Shown here piece by piece: positions 8,826-17,028 of a DNA stretch of 42,516 bases. Positions within the stretch are counted from its first letter, which is position 1. Each line of letters opens with the position of its first letter. This DNA comes from Aneurinibacillus aneurinilyticus ATCC 12856 (GTDB taxonomy: Bacteria > Bacillota > Bacilli > Aneurinibacillales > Aneurinibacillaceae): contig NZ_KE952830.1 of assembly GCF_000466385.1 (NCBI RefSeq), positions 1-42,516 of the forward strand, given 5' to 3'. The position numbers and the translations under genes were made by a program. The notes beneath the pieces are model-generated. The model worked only from the letters and a program-made list of their open reading frames with translations. It ran no database searches and was not told the origin of the DNA.

Positions 8826-11411
8826 CTATTCTCGTCTTGAATCCCCTCCAAACAAATTGTCATATTCAGTGCGGGTCAAGAATACATCTCGCGGCTTGGA
8901 ATTACCCGTCTGTCCAGAAATAAAGCCTTTCTCCTCCATCATATCAATCAGACGTGCCGCCCGGTTATATCCAATTTGGAAGTTCCGTTGCAGAAGTGAT
9001 GCCGAGGCTTGACCATGCTCGACGCAAAAGAGAACTACTTCCGCAAATAACTCATCCGTATTCTCCGATGTCATTGCCTGGGTCAAATCTTCTTTCTCGA
9101 ATAAATAGTTCGGTTCCGCCTGAGCCCGGACATATTCGGTAACTGTTTCAATTTCATCATCAGACACGTAAGGTCCCTGCAAACGAACCGGCTTGGAACT
9201 GCCGCTTGACAAATACAGCATATCCCCTCGACCGAGCAAACGCTCCGCTCCATTCATATCAAGAATTGTGCGTGAGTCGGTTTGTGACGATACGGAGAAA
9301 GCAACCCTCGTCGGAATGTTGGCTTTAATAAGACCGGTAATAACATCCACTGACGGACGCTGGGTCGCTACCAGTAGATGAATACCGCAAGCCCGTGCCT
9401 TTTGTGCAATTCGGCAAATAGCTTCTTCTACATCCTGCGGTGCTACCATCATTAAATCAGCCAATTCGTCAATAATGATGACAATACTCGGCATAAGATA
9501 TGCTTTTTCATCCGGGAATGCACGACGCATCAAATCATTATATCTGGTTATATCACGCGCACCCGCCTCGGCAAATTTCTCATATCGGCTGTCCATTTCT
9601 TGTACTGCCCATTTGAGAGCGGCAGTCGCCTGCTTCGGATCGGTTACAACCGGTGCCACAAGATGCGGCAAACGATTGTATGGTGCAAGCTCTACCATCT
9701 TTGGATCAACGAGCAGCAAACGTACTTGATCAGGCGTTGCTTTATATAGCAAACTCAAAATAATTGAGTTGATACACACGCTTTTTCCCGATCCTGTTGC
9801 TCCGGCAATAAGGCCATGAGGCATTTTTGCTAGGTCAGCCACAATAGGCTCACCGCCAATATCCATACCAAGCGCCACGGTAAGCGGTGAAGATGCCTCT
9901 TTAAATACATTCGATTCCAGAATCGAACGCAGGAACACAGGTGTACTCTGCTCGTTTGGCACTTCGATACCGACCGCAGAACGGCCCGGAATCGGCGCTT
10001 CAATCCGAATATCACGCGCGGCAAGACTTAACTTAATATCATCGACAAGATTGGTGATTTTATTTACTTTTACGCCTGGGGCTGGTTGTATTTCATAACG
10101 CGTTACCGTCGGACCACGCACGGCACCAATAACTTCCGCATTTACGTTAAAGTTATGAAGCGTGCTTGCCAATACCTGCTGCTGTTGATCAACATATTCC
10201 GCGTCTTCTGTCTGTACGCTTGGCGGAGTAGTCAACAAAGAAAACCCCGGCTTTTTATACATTCCCCCCACCTGCACAGCAGATGTAGGCACAGTCGTAG
10301 ACGGGCCATTCCATTTCGGAGGCTTTTCACGTTCTATACGGGCTTCATACGCCTCCGTATGTTCTTCTATACCTGGACGAGAAAATGGAGGAACCGTTCT
10401 TTGTTCTTGACGAAAGTCGACTGCTAAAGGGACAGGCGTACTCTCCCGCTGAATCGGATGCACAGATTCCTCCTGCCCCATCTCATTAGAAGATGCAGGC
10501 GTCGGCTCTTCCTCTACGATCACGGCCTCTTTTTCATTTGCCTCCTGCCACTCAACCAATTCTTCGTCAGGCATGAAACGTTCTGTTGTTAAAGATGGAG
10601 AGACAATAAAAGAAGCTTCTTTCTCTTGATCTTCTGTCTCGTTCTCCTCTTTCTCGAAAACGATCTCTTCCTTCATGGAAATAGAATATTCAGGTATCAT
10701 ATGAATCTCTTCCAAAACAGACGGTTGTTGCTCACTGTTAGAAACCATTACATCTTCTTTCTCACGTATATCCTTATATGCAGGATCCTCAGCCTTTTTA
10801 AGTAACATTGGATGTACCAGCGTATTCAATATTTGTTCGCCCTTTTCTTCTTCCTCGCGCTGCTCTGGACGTTTACGACCATATATCGGCGAAATTACTT
10901 CCGTAGGACGGAACGGTTTTTTTCCTTCCGCAGGGCGAACTGTTCTTGAGGTAGACCGTTGTTCAGAGACATGCTGGACCTTTGGCTGGGGCCGGTCTTC
11001 AACCTTACGCGTCCGCTGTCTCTCCCCTTCTCTTTCCTGTATAGAATCAACGGTCGGCAGCTCATCCGGAATCAAAGGAAATTGAAACCCGTTGTTATCC
11101 CGCTTTACTCTCTGTTTCCTCGGTGCTGAAGAAGCGTGGGATGTCTCCTGGTGCAACACCCGTTCATTCCTCCTGCGCTCAGAGGCTTTACGTCGCTCGA
11201 TCGCCTGCTCGACTGCCTGTTTCGGATAAATATTGGTTGTACGTATCGTCAAATGCTTATTGGCTACCGGAATCGGAGCGACCTGCGGCTCGAATTCCTC
11301 GTACTCTTCCTCGTATGTCTCATCGTATACATTTGTATACTTTTCTTTTTTCTTCTTTACATCTCTATCTACCAACAGCCATTTTTTGAATCGTTCCACC
11401 CATTCTTTCAA
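8826..11411 (-). CDS. sftA: DNA translocase SftA (soluble FtsK/SpoIIIE family)
   Basis: An FtsK-type hexameric ATP-driven DNA pump without membrane segments, the hallmark of SftA. In B. subtilis SftA acts at the division septum to move DNA before closure. Residues 1 to about 400 are a charged, low-complexity linker rich in Glu, Arg and Pro. Then come the alpha domain, the motor with Walker A GATGSGKS (537-544) and Walker B IVIIIDELADLMM (about 642-654), and a C-terminal winged-helix gamma domain (about 790-858) that reads polarity sequences. I chose the TTG at 11411 because AAAGGAAGAGACGC precedes it; a TTG at 11459 would add 16 very basic residues but has no RBS. An extended -10 (TGCTACAAT) lies near 11520. 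Confidence 0.9.
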   Translation of the reverse strand: MKEWVERFKKWLLVDRDVKKKKEKYTNVYDETYEEEYEEFEPQVAPIPVANKHLTIRTTNIYPKQAVEQAIERRKASERRRNERVLHQETSHASSAPRKQRVKRDNNGFQFPLIPDELPTVDSIQEREGERQRTRKVEDRPQPKVQHVSEQRSTSRTVRPAEGKKPFRPTEVISPIYGRKRPEQREEEEKGEQILNTLVHPMLLKKAEDPAYKDIREKEDVMVSNSEQQPSVLEEIHMIPEYSISMKEEIVFEKEENETEDQEKEASFIVSPSLTTERFMPDEELVEWQEANEKEAVIVEEEPTPASSNEMGQEESVHPIQRESTPVPLAVDFRQEQRTVPPFSRPGIEEHTEAYEARIEREKPPKWNGPSTTVPTSAVQVGGMYKKPGFSLLTTPPSVQTEDAEYVDQQQQVLASTLHNFNVNAEVIGAVRGPTVTRYEIQPAPGVKVNKITNLVDDIKLSLAARDIRIEAPIPGRSAVGIEVPNEQSTPVFLRSILESNVFKEASSPLTVALGMDIGGEPIVADLAKMPHGLIAGATGSGKSVCINSIILSLLYKATPDQVRLLLVDPKMVELAPYNRLPHLVAPVVTDPKQATAALKWAVQEMDSRYEKFAEAGARDITRYNDLMRRAFPDEKAYLMPSIVIIIDELADLMMVAPQDVEEAICRIAQKARACGIHLLVATQRPSVDVITGLIKANIPTRVAFSVSSQTDSRTILDMNGAERLLGRGDMLYLSSGSSKPVRLQGPYVSDDEIETVTEYVRAQAEPNYLFEKEDLTQAMTSENTDELFAEVVLFCVEHGQASASLLQRNFQIGYNRAARLIDMMEEKGFISGQTGNSKPRDVFLTRTEYDNLFGGDSRRE

Positions 11412-11669
11412 AGCGTCTCTTCCTTTCCTTCTCCGCTTCTTTCGCTTCTTCTCTAACAAAACGCCGAACCGCTTGTTTATTATACTGGAAGCGGCTTATC
11501 ATCCTTATCGCTTCTTGTATTGTAGCACGATTTCTTATTTTTTCTAGGGCGGAAGAGCAAGCAAAAGAAGCCTCGCTATTTTCAATATTCGAATGATAAT
11601 GTATAAGGGTAGTTTATATATTTATCCATGATTTTCGGTATCGAAGGCCAGATGATACACAGTGGTTCC

Positions 11670-11699
11670 TTGCCGAACTTACTCAAATCGTATTATATT
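11670..11699 (+). promoter_or_regulatory. Putative sigma-A promoter of the lipoprotein gene
   Basis: TTGCCG (11670-11675) and TATATT (11694-11699) are 18 bases apart, 80 bases before the lipoprotein start. The rest of the 11460-11778 gap shows only the leftward sftA promoter region and no other gene. Confidence 0.45.
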
Positions 11700-11778
11700 G
11701 GAATACGAGAGAAGAGTGCGAGTCATGGCTGTACCGGATACTCAAAAATCAATCATAAGACAGAAAGGGGAGAATCCG

Positions 11779-12174
11779 ATGAGAAAAAGTTTTGCTTATC
11801 TGCTGCTTTTTCTGCTGTGCTTCAGTGTACTTGCAGGGTGCACAGAATATGGAACCAAGGCGGTTGAGTCAATTACCGACAATGAATTCAAAGCCACGTA
11901 TGAGTCGTACAACAAAACAGTAACAAAAAAAATTCCGTCCATTCCAGACAGCATCCTAGCTATCCAAGTTCAAGAACTTCAGTTTAAAGAAGGCAAGGTT
12001 ATTATTACTGTAACTGATCCGAAGGGTAAACAAGCTTTCGAACAAGCTTTTGAGCCAGGTACATATCAGGACGGCTATGCTATCCACCTGGATCAGAAAG
12101 GCGAATATGAAATGAAATTCACCTTTGAGCATGTTAAAGCCGGAAAACACCTCATCACCTGGGAAACTGACTAA
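11779..12174 (+). CDS. Small lipoprotein, function unknown
   Basis: A 131-residue lipoprotein. MRKSFAYLLLFLLCFSVLAGC is a classic lipoprotein signal peptide with lipobox LAGC, so the mature protein would begin at Cys21 and be anchored on the outer face of the membrane. The mature part looks like a single small beta-rich domain (KEGKVIITVTDPKGKQAFEQ, then KFTFEHVKAGKHLITWETD) that resembles an Ig-like or carbohydrate-binding sandwich, but I cannot name a family. The start at 11779 follows AAAGGGGAGAATCCG. Upstream in-frame ATGs lack an RBS and would spoil the signal peptide. Confidence 0.8.
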   Translation: MRKSFAYLLLFLLCFSVLAGCTEYGTKAVESITDNEFKATYESYNKTVTKKIPSIPDSILAIQVQELQFKEGKVIITVTDPKGKQAFEQAFEPGTYQDGYAIHLDQKGEYEMKFTFEHVKAGKHLITWETD

Positions 12175-12198
12175 TATAAGAAAAACTCGCGGGCGCCT

Positions 12199-12234
12199 TC
12201 GCCCATCCTTTGTCTACAAGGAAACCAATCGGCC
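12199..12234 (+). repeat. Dispersed intergenic element, copy B
   Basis: This copy is 30/36 identical to 7881-7916 and lies 24 bases after the lipoprotein stop codon. As in copy A it follows the end of a rightward gene. In this copy the left flank contains GGCG-CCTT-CGCC, which can form a short hairpin. Confidence 0.55.
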
Positions 12235-12277
12235 ACTTTGTGTTATATTTCGCGCGTTTTTCAAGTGGTATGATCGG

Positions 12278-12322
12278 AAGAAAGTAGATGTTGCTTTCCT
12301 TTGCAGCGACATCTACTTTCTT
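12278..12322. repeat. Long inverted repeat (14-17 base-pair stem)
   Basis: The arms AAGAAAGTAGATGT (12278-12291) and ACATCTACTTTCTT (12309-12322) are perfectly complementary. The inner bases TGC/GCG extend the stem by three more pairs (one G-U). There is no T-run on either side, so it is not a standard terminator. It sits between the lipoprotein gene and the tRNA-Ser terminator. Confidence 0.7.
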
Positions 12323-12332
12323 ATCCATCAAG

Positions 12333-12372
12333 CAAAAGACGCTATCGCGAATGCGGTAGCGTCTGTTTTATT
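12333..12372. terminator. Terminator of tRNA-Ser (also competent rightward)
   Basis: Arms AGACGCTA (12337-12344) and TAGCGTCT (12357-12364) are followed on the minus strand by TTTTGCTT and on the plus strand by GTTTTATT. It lies just beyond the 3' end of the leftward tRNA gene. Confidence 0.75.
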
Positions 12373-12381
12373 GTGTTCAAG

Positions 12382-12473
12382 TGGCGGAGAAGGAGGGATT
12401 CGAACCCTCGCACGGTTTAACCCGTCTACTCCCTTAGCAGGGGAGCCCCTTACAGCCTCTTGGGTACTTCTCC
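12382..12473 (-). tRNA. tRNA-Ser, anticodon GCU
   Basis: A 92-base leftward tRNA with the CCA end encoded (12382-12384). The acceptor arms are GGAGAAG and CTTCTCC. The anticodon loop CTGCTAA sits between CTCCC and GGGAG, giving anticodon GCT, which reads AGC/AGU serine codons. A long variable arm (around GACGGGTTAAACCGT), as expected for serine tRNA, and a T-arm GAGGG-TTCGAATC-CCTC are present. It is a solitary tRNA gene with its own downstream terminator. Confidence 0.95.
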
Positions 12474-12694
12474 TTCTATGTATCCGCTGTCAGGACGGTG
12501 ATATTTAGAAATTTATCATACTTCAATGAGCTTCGCAAGCTTTTTTTCTGACAAGCCTAAAACCTGCTCTTACAGTATCTTTTCCACATTATCCAGCAAA
12601 ATGACGCTTATACATGCTTTACATGACGTTCCATCCCCCCTATGATTAAAGGAAACCGTCACTTGTCGCTTAAAAAAATAGGTGAGGTGTTAAT

Positions 12695-13081
12695 ATGAAT
12701 AAAGATTTTATTAAAATTAAAGATACGGAAGGAACACTGTTACTTTCACATACAAAAGGCAAACTAAGCTGCAATGTCACAACAAAAGAGATTATTCTTC
12801 AACGCCCGCACTGCACGTACCAAATTTTGTTCGAGAACATTATCAGCATGGTACCACATACCCTAAAAACACGGCACATCACATTTCCAACTCCTGGAAA
12901 TGCACATGAGAGAGTAAGCACAAGCTTTGCTTCGTCTTACTATAAAATACGTACAGGGCGTGTTCGTATCCATAGCCGCTCAGGCATTCACGAAAAGGGC
13001 GAAACAGACTTCATTGTGCCATTAAGCGAACTTTTTCTCCACTACTTCGCACGTTACAGCCAATTGACCGTAGTGCAATAA
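12695..13081 (+). CDS. Hypothetical protein (128 residues)
   Basis: Not recognised. It has no signal peptide or membrane segment. The alternation of short hydrophobic stretches (GTLLLSHTKGKLSCNV, YKIRTGRVRIHSRSG, TDFIVPLSELFLHYFARY) suggests a compact beta-rich fold ending in a helix. This could be PH-like, but that is only an impression. The start is well supported by AGGTGAGGTGTTAAT. A strong terminator follows at 13093-13128, so it is a single-gene unit. The 12474-12694 gap holds the leftward tRNA promoter region (TTGCGA, 17 bases, TAAATT) and a short GCTT-rich hairpin with a T-run near 12530-12548. Confidence 0.7.
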   Translation: MNKDFIKIKDTEGTLLLSHTKGKLSCNVTTKEIILQRPHCTYQILFENIISMVPHTLKTRHITFPTPGNAHERVSTSFASSYYKIRTGRVRIHSRSGIHEKGETDFIVPLSELFLHYFARYSQLTVVQ

Positions 13082-13092
13082 GCAACACTAAG

Positions 13093-13128
13093 AACCATGC
13101 CGAACAATATACAACGGCATGGTTTTTC
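13093..13128 (+). terminator. Terminator after the 12695 gene
   Basis: AACCATGCCG (13093-13102) pairs with CGGCATGGTT (13115-13124) and is followed by TTTTC. It lies 11 bases after the stop codon. Confidence 0.88.
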
Positions 13129-13282
13129 AATTTTATACTTTGCAACAAAGAAACTCGTTGTAATTTCAAAAATATCCTTCGCATACGTATGACTATACCC
13201 GTATCCCGCCTACCTCTGGCTTGATGAATTGATATCCTCTCGTTATTCGAAGTAAGAAATAAGAAATTTGGAGGGGAAAAAC

Positions 13283-14347
13283 TTGGGAAAAAGTACGAAA
13301 GTAAGACCTCATCTTCTTACAAGAAGCATATGCCCCGAAAATCAAGAAACACCTATTCATTTTCTTGCCAACGACATTACGCCAACCTCTTATTTTTATC
13401 GCCGCAATCATTTTTCTTATCCGAATTTGACAACACATTTCTTTTGCTTTCCGATCGAAGGAAGCGTATACGTTCCAAGGATTTTTACTTATCAGGAGTT
13501 ACTTGCACTACCTTCCAAAACGATAAAAATCGTATTAGAATGTGCAGGGAACAAACGGGCATTGTTTCATCCAAACACATACGGCGAACAATGGAAAGAA
13601 GGTGCAATAGGTCAAGCCTATTGGAAAGGAGTGTCATTAACAACTCTATTGCAATATACAGGTGTTCATCACTCGGCCAGAGAAGTCGTTGTAGAAGGGT
13701 ATGACACCGGGCCAAGAACAGATATGGAAGGGACCTTCCGCTATGTTAGAAGCCTTCCTCTACACAAAGCTCTCCACCCTGATACCATAATCGCCTACGA
13801 ACTAAACGGTCGACCTATTCCGTATAAACACGGCTATCCCTTGCGGCTACTCGTTCCTCAGTGGTACGCGATGGCGTCAGTAAAATGGATAAAGAAGATT
13901 ACTGTCATTGATGATACTTTTCAAGGACCTTTTCAAACAACAGACTATGTGTATTATCCGCATAAAAATAATGATGTCGGAAAGCACCCTGTAACCACTA
14001 TGAATAGCAACTCAACCATTCAGCAACCGCTGCATTTATCTACCCTAAGTCAGGGGGCTCACCTTATCAAAGGCATAGCCTGGACGGGAGAAGGCACAAC
14101 TACCGCTGTGGATATCAGTATAGATAACGGACACACATGGCTTCCGGCTTCCCTACAGCAGAATTCGGCAGAACCATACTCATGGGTGCGCTGGTCTTTT
14201 CGATGGCATGCGGAAAAAAAGGGAGAATATACTCTATTATCAAGAGCTACAGATTCATTAGGCCGGGTGCAGCCTCCCATAGCCGTTTGGAACCGGAAAG
14301 GATATGGATACAATGCGCTTTGTATGACTAAAGTCAAAATTGAATAA
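13283..14347 (+). CDS. Sulfite oxidase-type molybdopterin-dependent oxidoreductase
   Basis: A 354-residue protein of the sulfite oxidase superfamily. It has the molybdopterin domain with the Mo-ligating cysteine Cys87 in LECAGNKR, YDTGPRTDMEG and YPLRLLVPQWYAMASVKWIKKI. An Ig-like Mo-co dimerisation domain follows from about residue 235 (HLIKGIAWTGEGTTTAVDISIDNG). There is no signal peptide, Tat motif or haem domain, so it would be cytoplasmic. The TTG at 13283 is chosen because GGAGGGGAAAAAC lies directly upstream; the TTG at 13268 would overlap this site. The true substrate is unknown. Its cofactor could be supplied partly by the moaAC/moeB products encoded 7 kb away. Confidence 0.85.
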   Translation: MGKSTKVRPHLLTRSICPENQETPIHFLANDITPTSYFYRRNHFSYPNLTTHFFCFPIEGSVYVPRIFTYQELLALPSKTIKIVLECAGNKRALFHPNTYGEQWKEGAIGQAYWKGVSLTTLLQYTGVHHSAREVVVEGYDTGPRTDMEGTFRYVRSLPLHKALHPDTIIAYELNGRPIPYKHGYPLRLLVPQWYAMASVKWIKKITVIDDTFQGPFQTTDYVYYPHKNNDVGKHPVTTMNSNSTIQQPLHLSTLSQGAHLIKGIAWTGEGTTTAVDISIDNGHTWLPASLQQNSAEPYSWVRWSFRWHAEKKGEYTLLSRATDSLGRVQPPIAVWNRKGYGYNALCMTKVKIE

Positions 14348-14427
14348 CCATCCTGCGCTTACTACAAAGCAAAAACACCGGGCAAATTCATACCATGTGA
14401 AAAGTGCTCAGGCTTTCAACCTCTATT

Positions 14428-14727
14428 TTATTCCACTACAGTGGGCAAATCAGGGTTCGGCAAAGGATGGGAAGGCTTAACAGCGACAATTTCCGCCGCT
14501 TTTGCCAGTTGGCACAATACGTTTGTCAGAGACTGCTCATTCATAAATTCCACCTTGATAAATACCCGTCCGGCATCCGTTGTTACATAACGGGGTGGCA
14601 ACGCGTTCATCATGAGTGCATACACGTCGCCTTTGCACTGTTCGCATTTACATAAAAGATCCAGATGGTCCCAATGCTCATTCAAAACCTCCCACGCAAT
14701 TTCCTCCAAAACATTCACCATCTTCAT
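14428..14727 (-). CDS. comFB: ComFB family protein
   Basis: A 99-residue protein matching the late competence protein ComFB. It has the family start VNVLEEIAWEVLNE, a Cys cluster CKCEQCKGDVYALMMNALPPRYVTT (C-x-C-x2-C, residues 26-31, possible zinc ligands), and then GRVFIKVEF. In B. subtilis comFB lies between comFA and comFC; here it stands alone, so a direct competence role is not implied. Related proteins have been reported to bind cyclic dinucleotides. The start at 14727 has GGGGGGAGCAAA upstream. It converges on the sulfite oxidase gene with no clear terminator between them. Confidence 0.85.
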   Translation of the reverse strand: MKMVNVLEEIAWEVLNEHWDHLDLLCKCEQCKGDVYALMMNALPPRYVTTDAGRVFIKVEFMNEQSLTNVLCQLAKAAEIVAVKPSHPLPNPDLPTVVE

Positions 14728-14864
14728 TTTGCTCCCCCCTCTTTACTGCTCCACTATTAAAAAGAGTTACTTGTTACCTATATAATATATCATTCTTTTG
14801 CATTATTTATTTTCTGCTTTCCTACTTATTCCCTGCAAGAAAAGCATATCCTTCAATAAAATGT

Positions 14865-14899
14865 TAAAAACCCCGTAACTTGATTTAATCACGGGGTTC
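14865..14899 (-). terminator. Terminator of the OPT transporter gene
   Basis: On the minus strand ACCCCGT and ACGGGGT form the stem and TTTTAAC follows. It is 17 bases after the stop codon at 14916. Confidence 0.85.
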
Positions 14900-14915
14900 T
14901 TTTGTTAGTTTCACT

Positions 14916-16823
14916 TTATGCTTTTTTGCCTTTAGCGTTCGCAGTCACGAACAAAATGGCTGCGACAAGCAGGAAAGCAATCAATGAAACGAGTGGGCCA
15001 AAGTACGGATTCTCCGGCATAGTGACTCCCATTGACACTACAATGGCAATAAGAATCCCCATAAGTGCCTCACCGGCAATAAAACCCGAGGACAATAAGA
15101 TACCACGTTCCAACTTCTGCTTCCTCACTGCCTCATTCTTTTCACGGCGTTCAACAATGCCACGAATGATACCGCCGAGCATAATCGGTGTACTCAGGTG
15201 AATCGGCAAATATAGACCGACGGCAAACGGCAGCGAACCGATTCCCATCAATTCTACGAGAGCTGCTGTAGCCATACCGATAAATACAAGCGTCCACGGC
15301 AAATTGCCATTCATAATTCCCTCTACAACCATCATCATTAGCGTCGCCTGTGGTGCGGGCAGATTCTTCGAACCGAATCCGTACGCCTGATCAAGCAGCG
15401 TTAACACCAAACCAATTGTTAAACTTGTAATGAACACACCGTACATTAAAGCGTACTGCTGGTACTTTGGCGTCGCTCCCACAAGAAATGCTGTTTTCAA
15501 ATCCTGCGATGTATCCCCTGCCATTGCCGCAGCGATACAAATAACTGCACCGATTGTAATGGCTGCTACCATTCCTGTTTGGCCGCTGAAATTCATCAGC
15601 TTTAAAATAACAGTAATCAGAATAAGGGCCGCAATCGTCATTCCGGACACAGGATTGGAAGAGCTTCCAACAATTCCTACAATACGAGACGAAACCGTCA
15701 CAAAAAGAAAACCAAACAGTATGACAAGCAGAGCACCTGGAATACCAATATTAATGCTTGGGAAAAACGCGAGCACAGAAATCAAAATCACAATAAGGGC
15801 AATAATATAAGGCATCGGCATATCCTGTTCTGTGCGGATAACACCTGACTGATTGCTGCCACTCCCACGTGTAATGCTAAATCCTTTCATTGCAATTGCA
15901 AAAGAAGAAGCGATAGTCGGGAGTGCCTTGCCCAGGCTGACAATCCCACCGAAAGCAACTGCACCGGCTCCGATATAGCGAAGGTAATCGCTCCAGATAT
16001 CCCAGAAGCCGAGTTCACTAATTGGAGTTGTTGCCGGAAAAATCGGAGTTGACGCAAACGAGCCAAAGTAGCTGATTAGTGGAATTAATCCCAGCCAGCC
16101 AAGCACTGCACCGGCTAACATATAGCCAGCAATGCGTGGACCAATAATGAATCCTACGCCGAGCAGCGCTGGAAGTGTATCCATGCCGACCGCCGCGTTC
16201 TTGAAGCCGCGAATACCGGTCTCAATTTCAGATGGAAATGCCTTGATGCCGTCCGCAATAAATTTAAACAATGCGCCGAGGCCAAGTCCGCTGAAAACAA
16301 GTTTGGCGAGTCCGCCGCCTTTCTCTCCAGCGATGAGAACTTCCGCACAAGCTGTGCCTTCCGGATACGGAAGAACCCCATGCTCTTTAACTATTAATGC
16401 TTTGCGCAACGGAATCATCATAATAATACCAAGAATCCCGCCGCCTAACGCGATGAATGCTATTGTCGTCAAGCTCGGCTGGAGCTTCCAGATAAATAGC
16501 GCTGGCACGGTGAAAATAACCCCCGCAGCAAGAGATTCCCCTACTGATGTAATCGTCTGTACTGTATTATTTTCTAAAATCGAGCTACGGCGCAATACCC
16601 CGCGCAGAATCGCCATCGAAATAACAGCTGCCGGGATGGAAGCGCTAACCGTCATACCAACAATTAACCCCAAATATGCGTTTGCAGCTCCGAATAGAAC
16701 CGCGAGAATACCACCTAAAATAATCGCTGTCCAAGTCATTTCTGGCCGATGTTCATGTGGCGGAATATACGGGACAAAATCGCTCGTACTCTGTCCTTGT
16801 CCGGAATCCGGTTTATCTTTCAT
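14916..16823 (-). CDS. OPT family oligopeptide transporter
   Basis: A 635-residue integral membrane protein with about 14-16 hydrophobic segments. The first is IILGGILAVLFGAANAYLGLIVGMTVSASIPAAV, which includes the NAYLGLxxGMTVSASIPAA signature of the OPT (oligopeptide transporter) family. Other OPT features are GVLPYPEGTACAEVL and GDTSQDLKTAFLVGATPKYQQ. OPT proteins import small peptides or metal chelates by proton coupling. The start at 16823 follows AGAGGTAGGATAAT. It is divergent from ilvD and has its own terminator. The peptide or metal substrate cannot be told from sequence. Confidence 0.93.
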   Translation of the reverse strand: MKDKPDSGQGQSTSDFVPYIPPHEHRPEMTWTAIILGGILAVLFGAANAYLGLIVGMTVSASIPAAVISMAILRGVLRRSSILENNTVQTITSVGESLAAGVIFTVPALFIWKLQPSLTTIAFIALGGGILGIIMMIPLRKALIVKEHGVLPYPEGTACAEVLIAGEKGGGLAKLVFSGLGLGALFKFIADGIKAFPSEIETGIRGFKNAAVGMDTLPALLGVGFIIGPRIAGYMLAGAVLGWLGLIPLISYFGSFASTPIFPATTPISELGFWDIWSDYLRYIGAGAVAFGGIVSLGKALPTIASSFAIAMKGFSITRGSGSNQSGVIRTEQDMPMPYIIALIVILISVLAFFPSINIGIPGALLVILFGFLFVTVSSRIVGIVGSSSNPVSGMTIAALILITVILKLMNFSGQTGMVAAITIGAVICIAAAMAGDTSQDLKTAFLVGATPKYQQYALMYGVFITSLTIGLVLTLLDQAYGFGSKNLPAPQATLMMMVVEGIMNGNLPWTLVFIGMATAALVELMGIGSLPFAVGLYLPIHLSTPIMLGGIIRGIVERREKNEAVRKQKLERGILLSSGFIAGEALMGILIAIVVSMGVTMPENPYFGPLVSLIAFLLVAAILFVTANAKGKKA

Positions 16824-16942
16824 ATTATCCTACCTCTTTCTGAAAAATTAGACGATGATGTCCAACATTATTTTTACCCATTCCTACTATAAACTAATAA
16901 AGAAAAAAACGTTATGGATAAATTTATATTTGTAAAAACATA

Positions 16943-16957
16943 AATTTTGAAAAATAT
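16943..16957. promoter_or_regulatory. Candidate CodY site upstream of ilvD
   Basis: AATTTTGAAAAATAT matches 11 of 15 positions of the CodY consensus AATTTTCWGAAAATT. It lies upstream of an extended -10 (TGATACAATG, about 16974-16983) for ilvD. ilvD is a known CodY target in Bacillus. The whole OPT-ilvD spacer is AT-rich, so chance similarity is likely. Confidence 0.3.
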
Positions 16958-17028
16958 ACATTCTGTCCAAATAGTGATACAATGATAAAAATTTAAATTA
17001 TGAAAACAAGACAAGTGGAGGGGTTATT

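Noticed and set aside
12382-12473. tRNA-Ser as an integration site of a mobile element
   Set aside because: No integrase and no direct repeat of the tRNA 3' end were seen nearby.
16132-16851. Open frame of 239 codons on the plus strand opposite the OPT transporter
   Set aside because: It is fully antisense to a gene with clear OPT signatures, has no RBS, and its composition (Pro/Ile/Ala repeats) is that of a reverse-strand shadow.
16824-17028. T-box leader upstream of ilvD
   Set aside because: The region is short and AT-rich and has no T-box sequence (TGGNACCGCG) or terminator/antiterminator pair.
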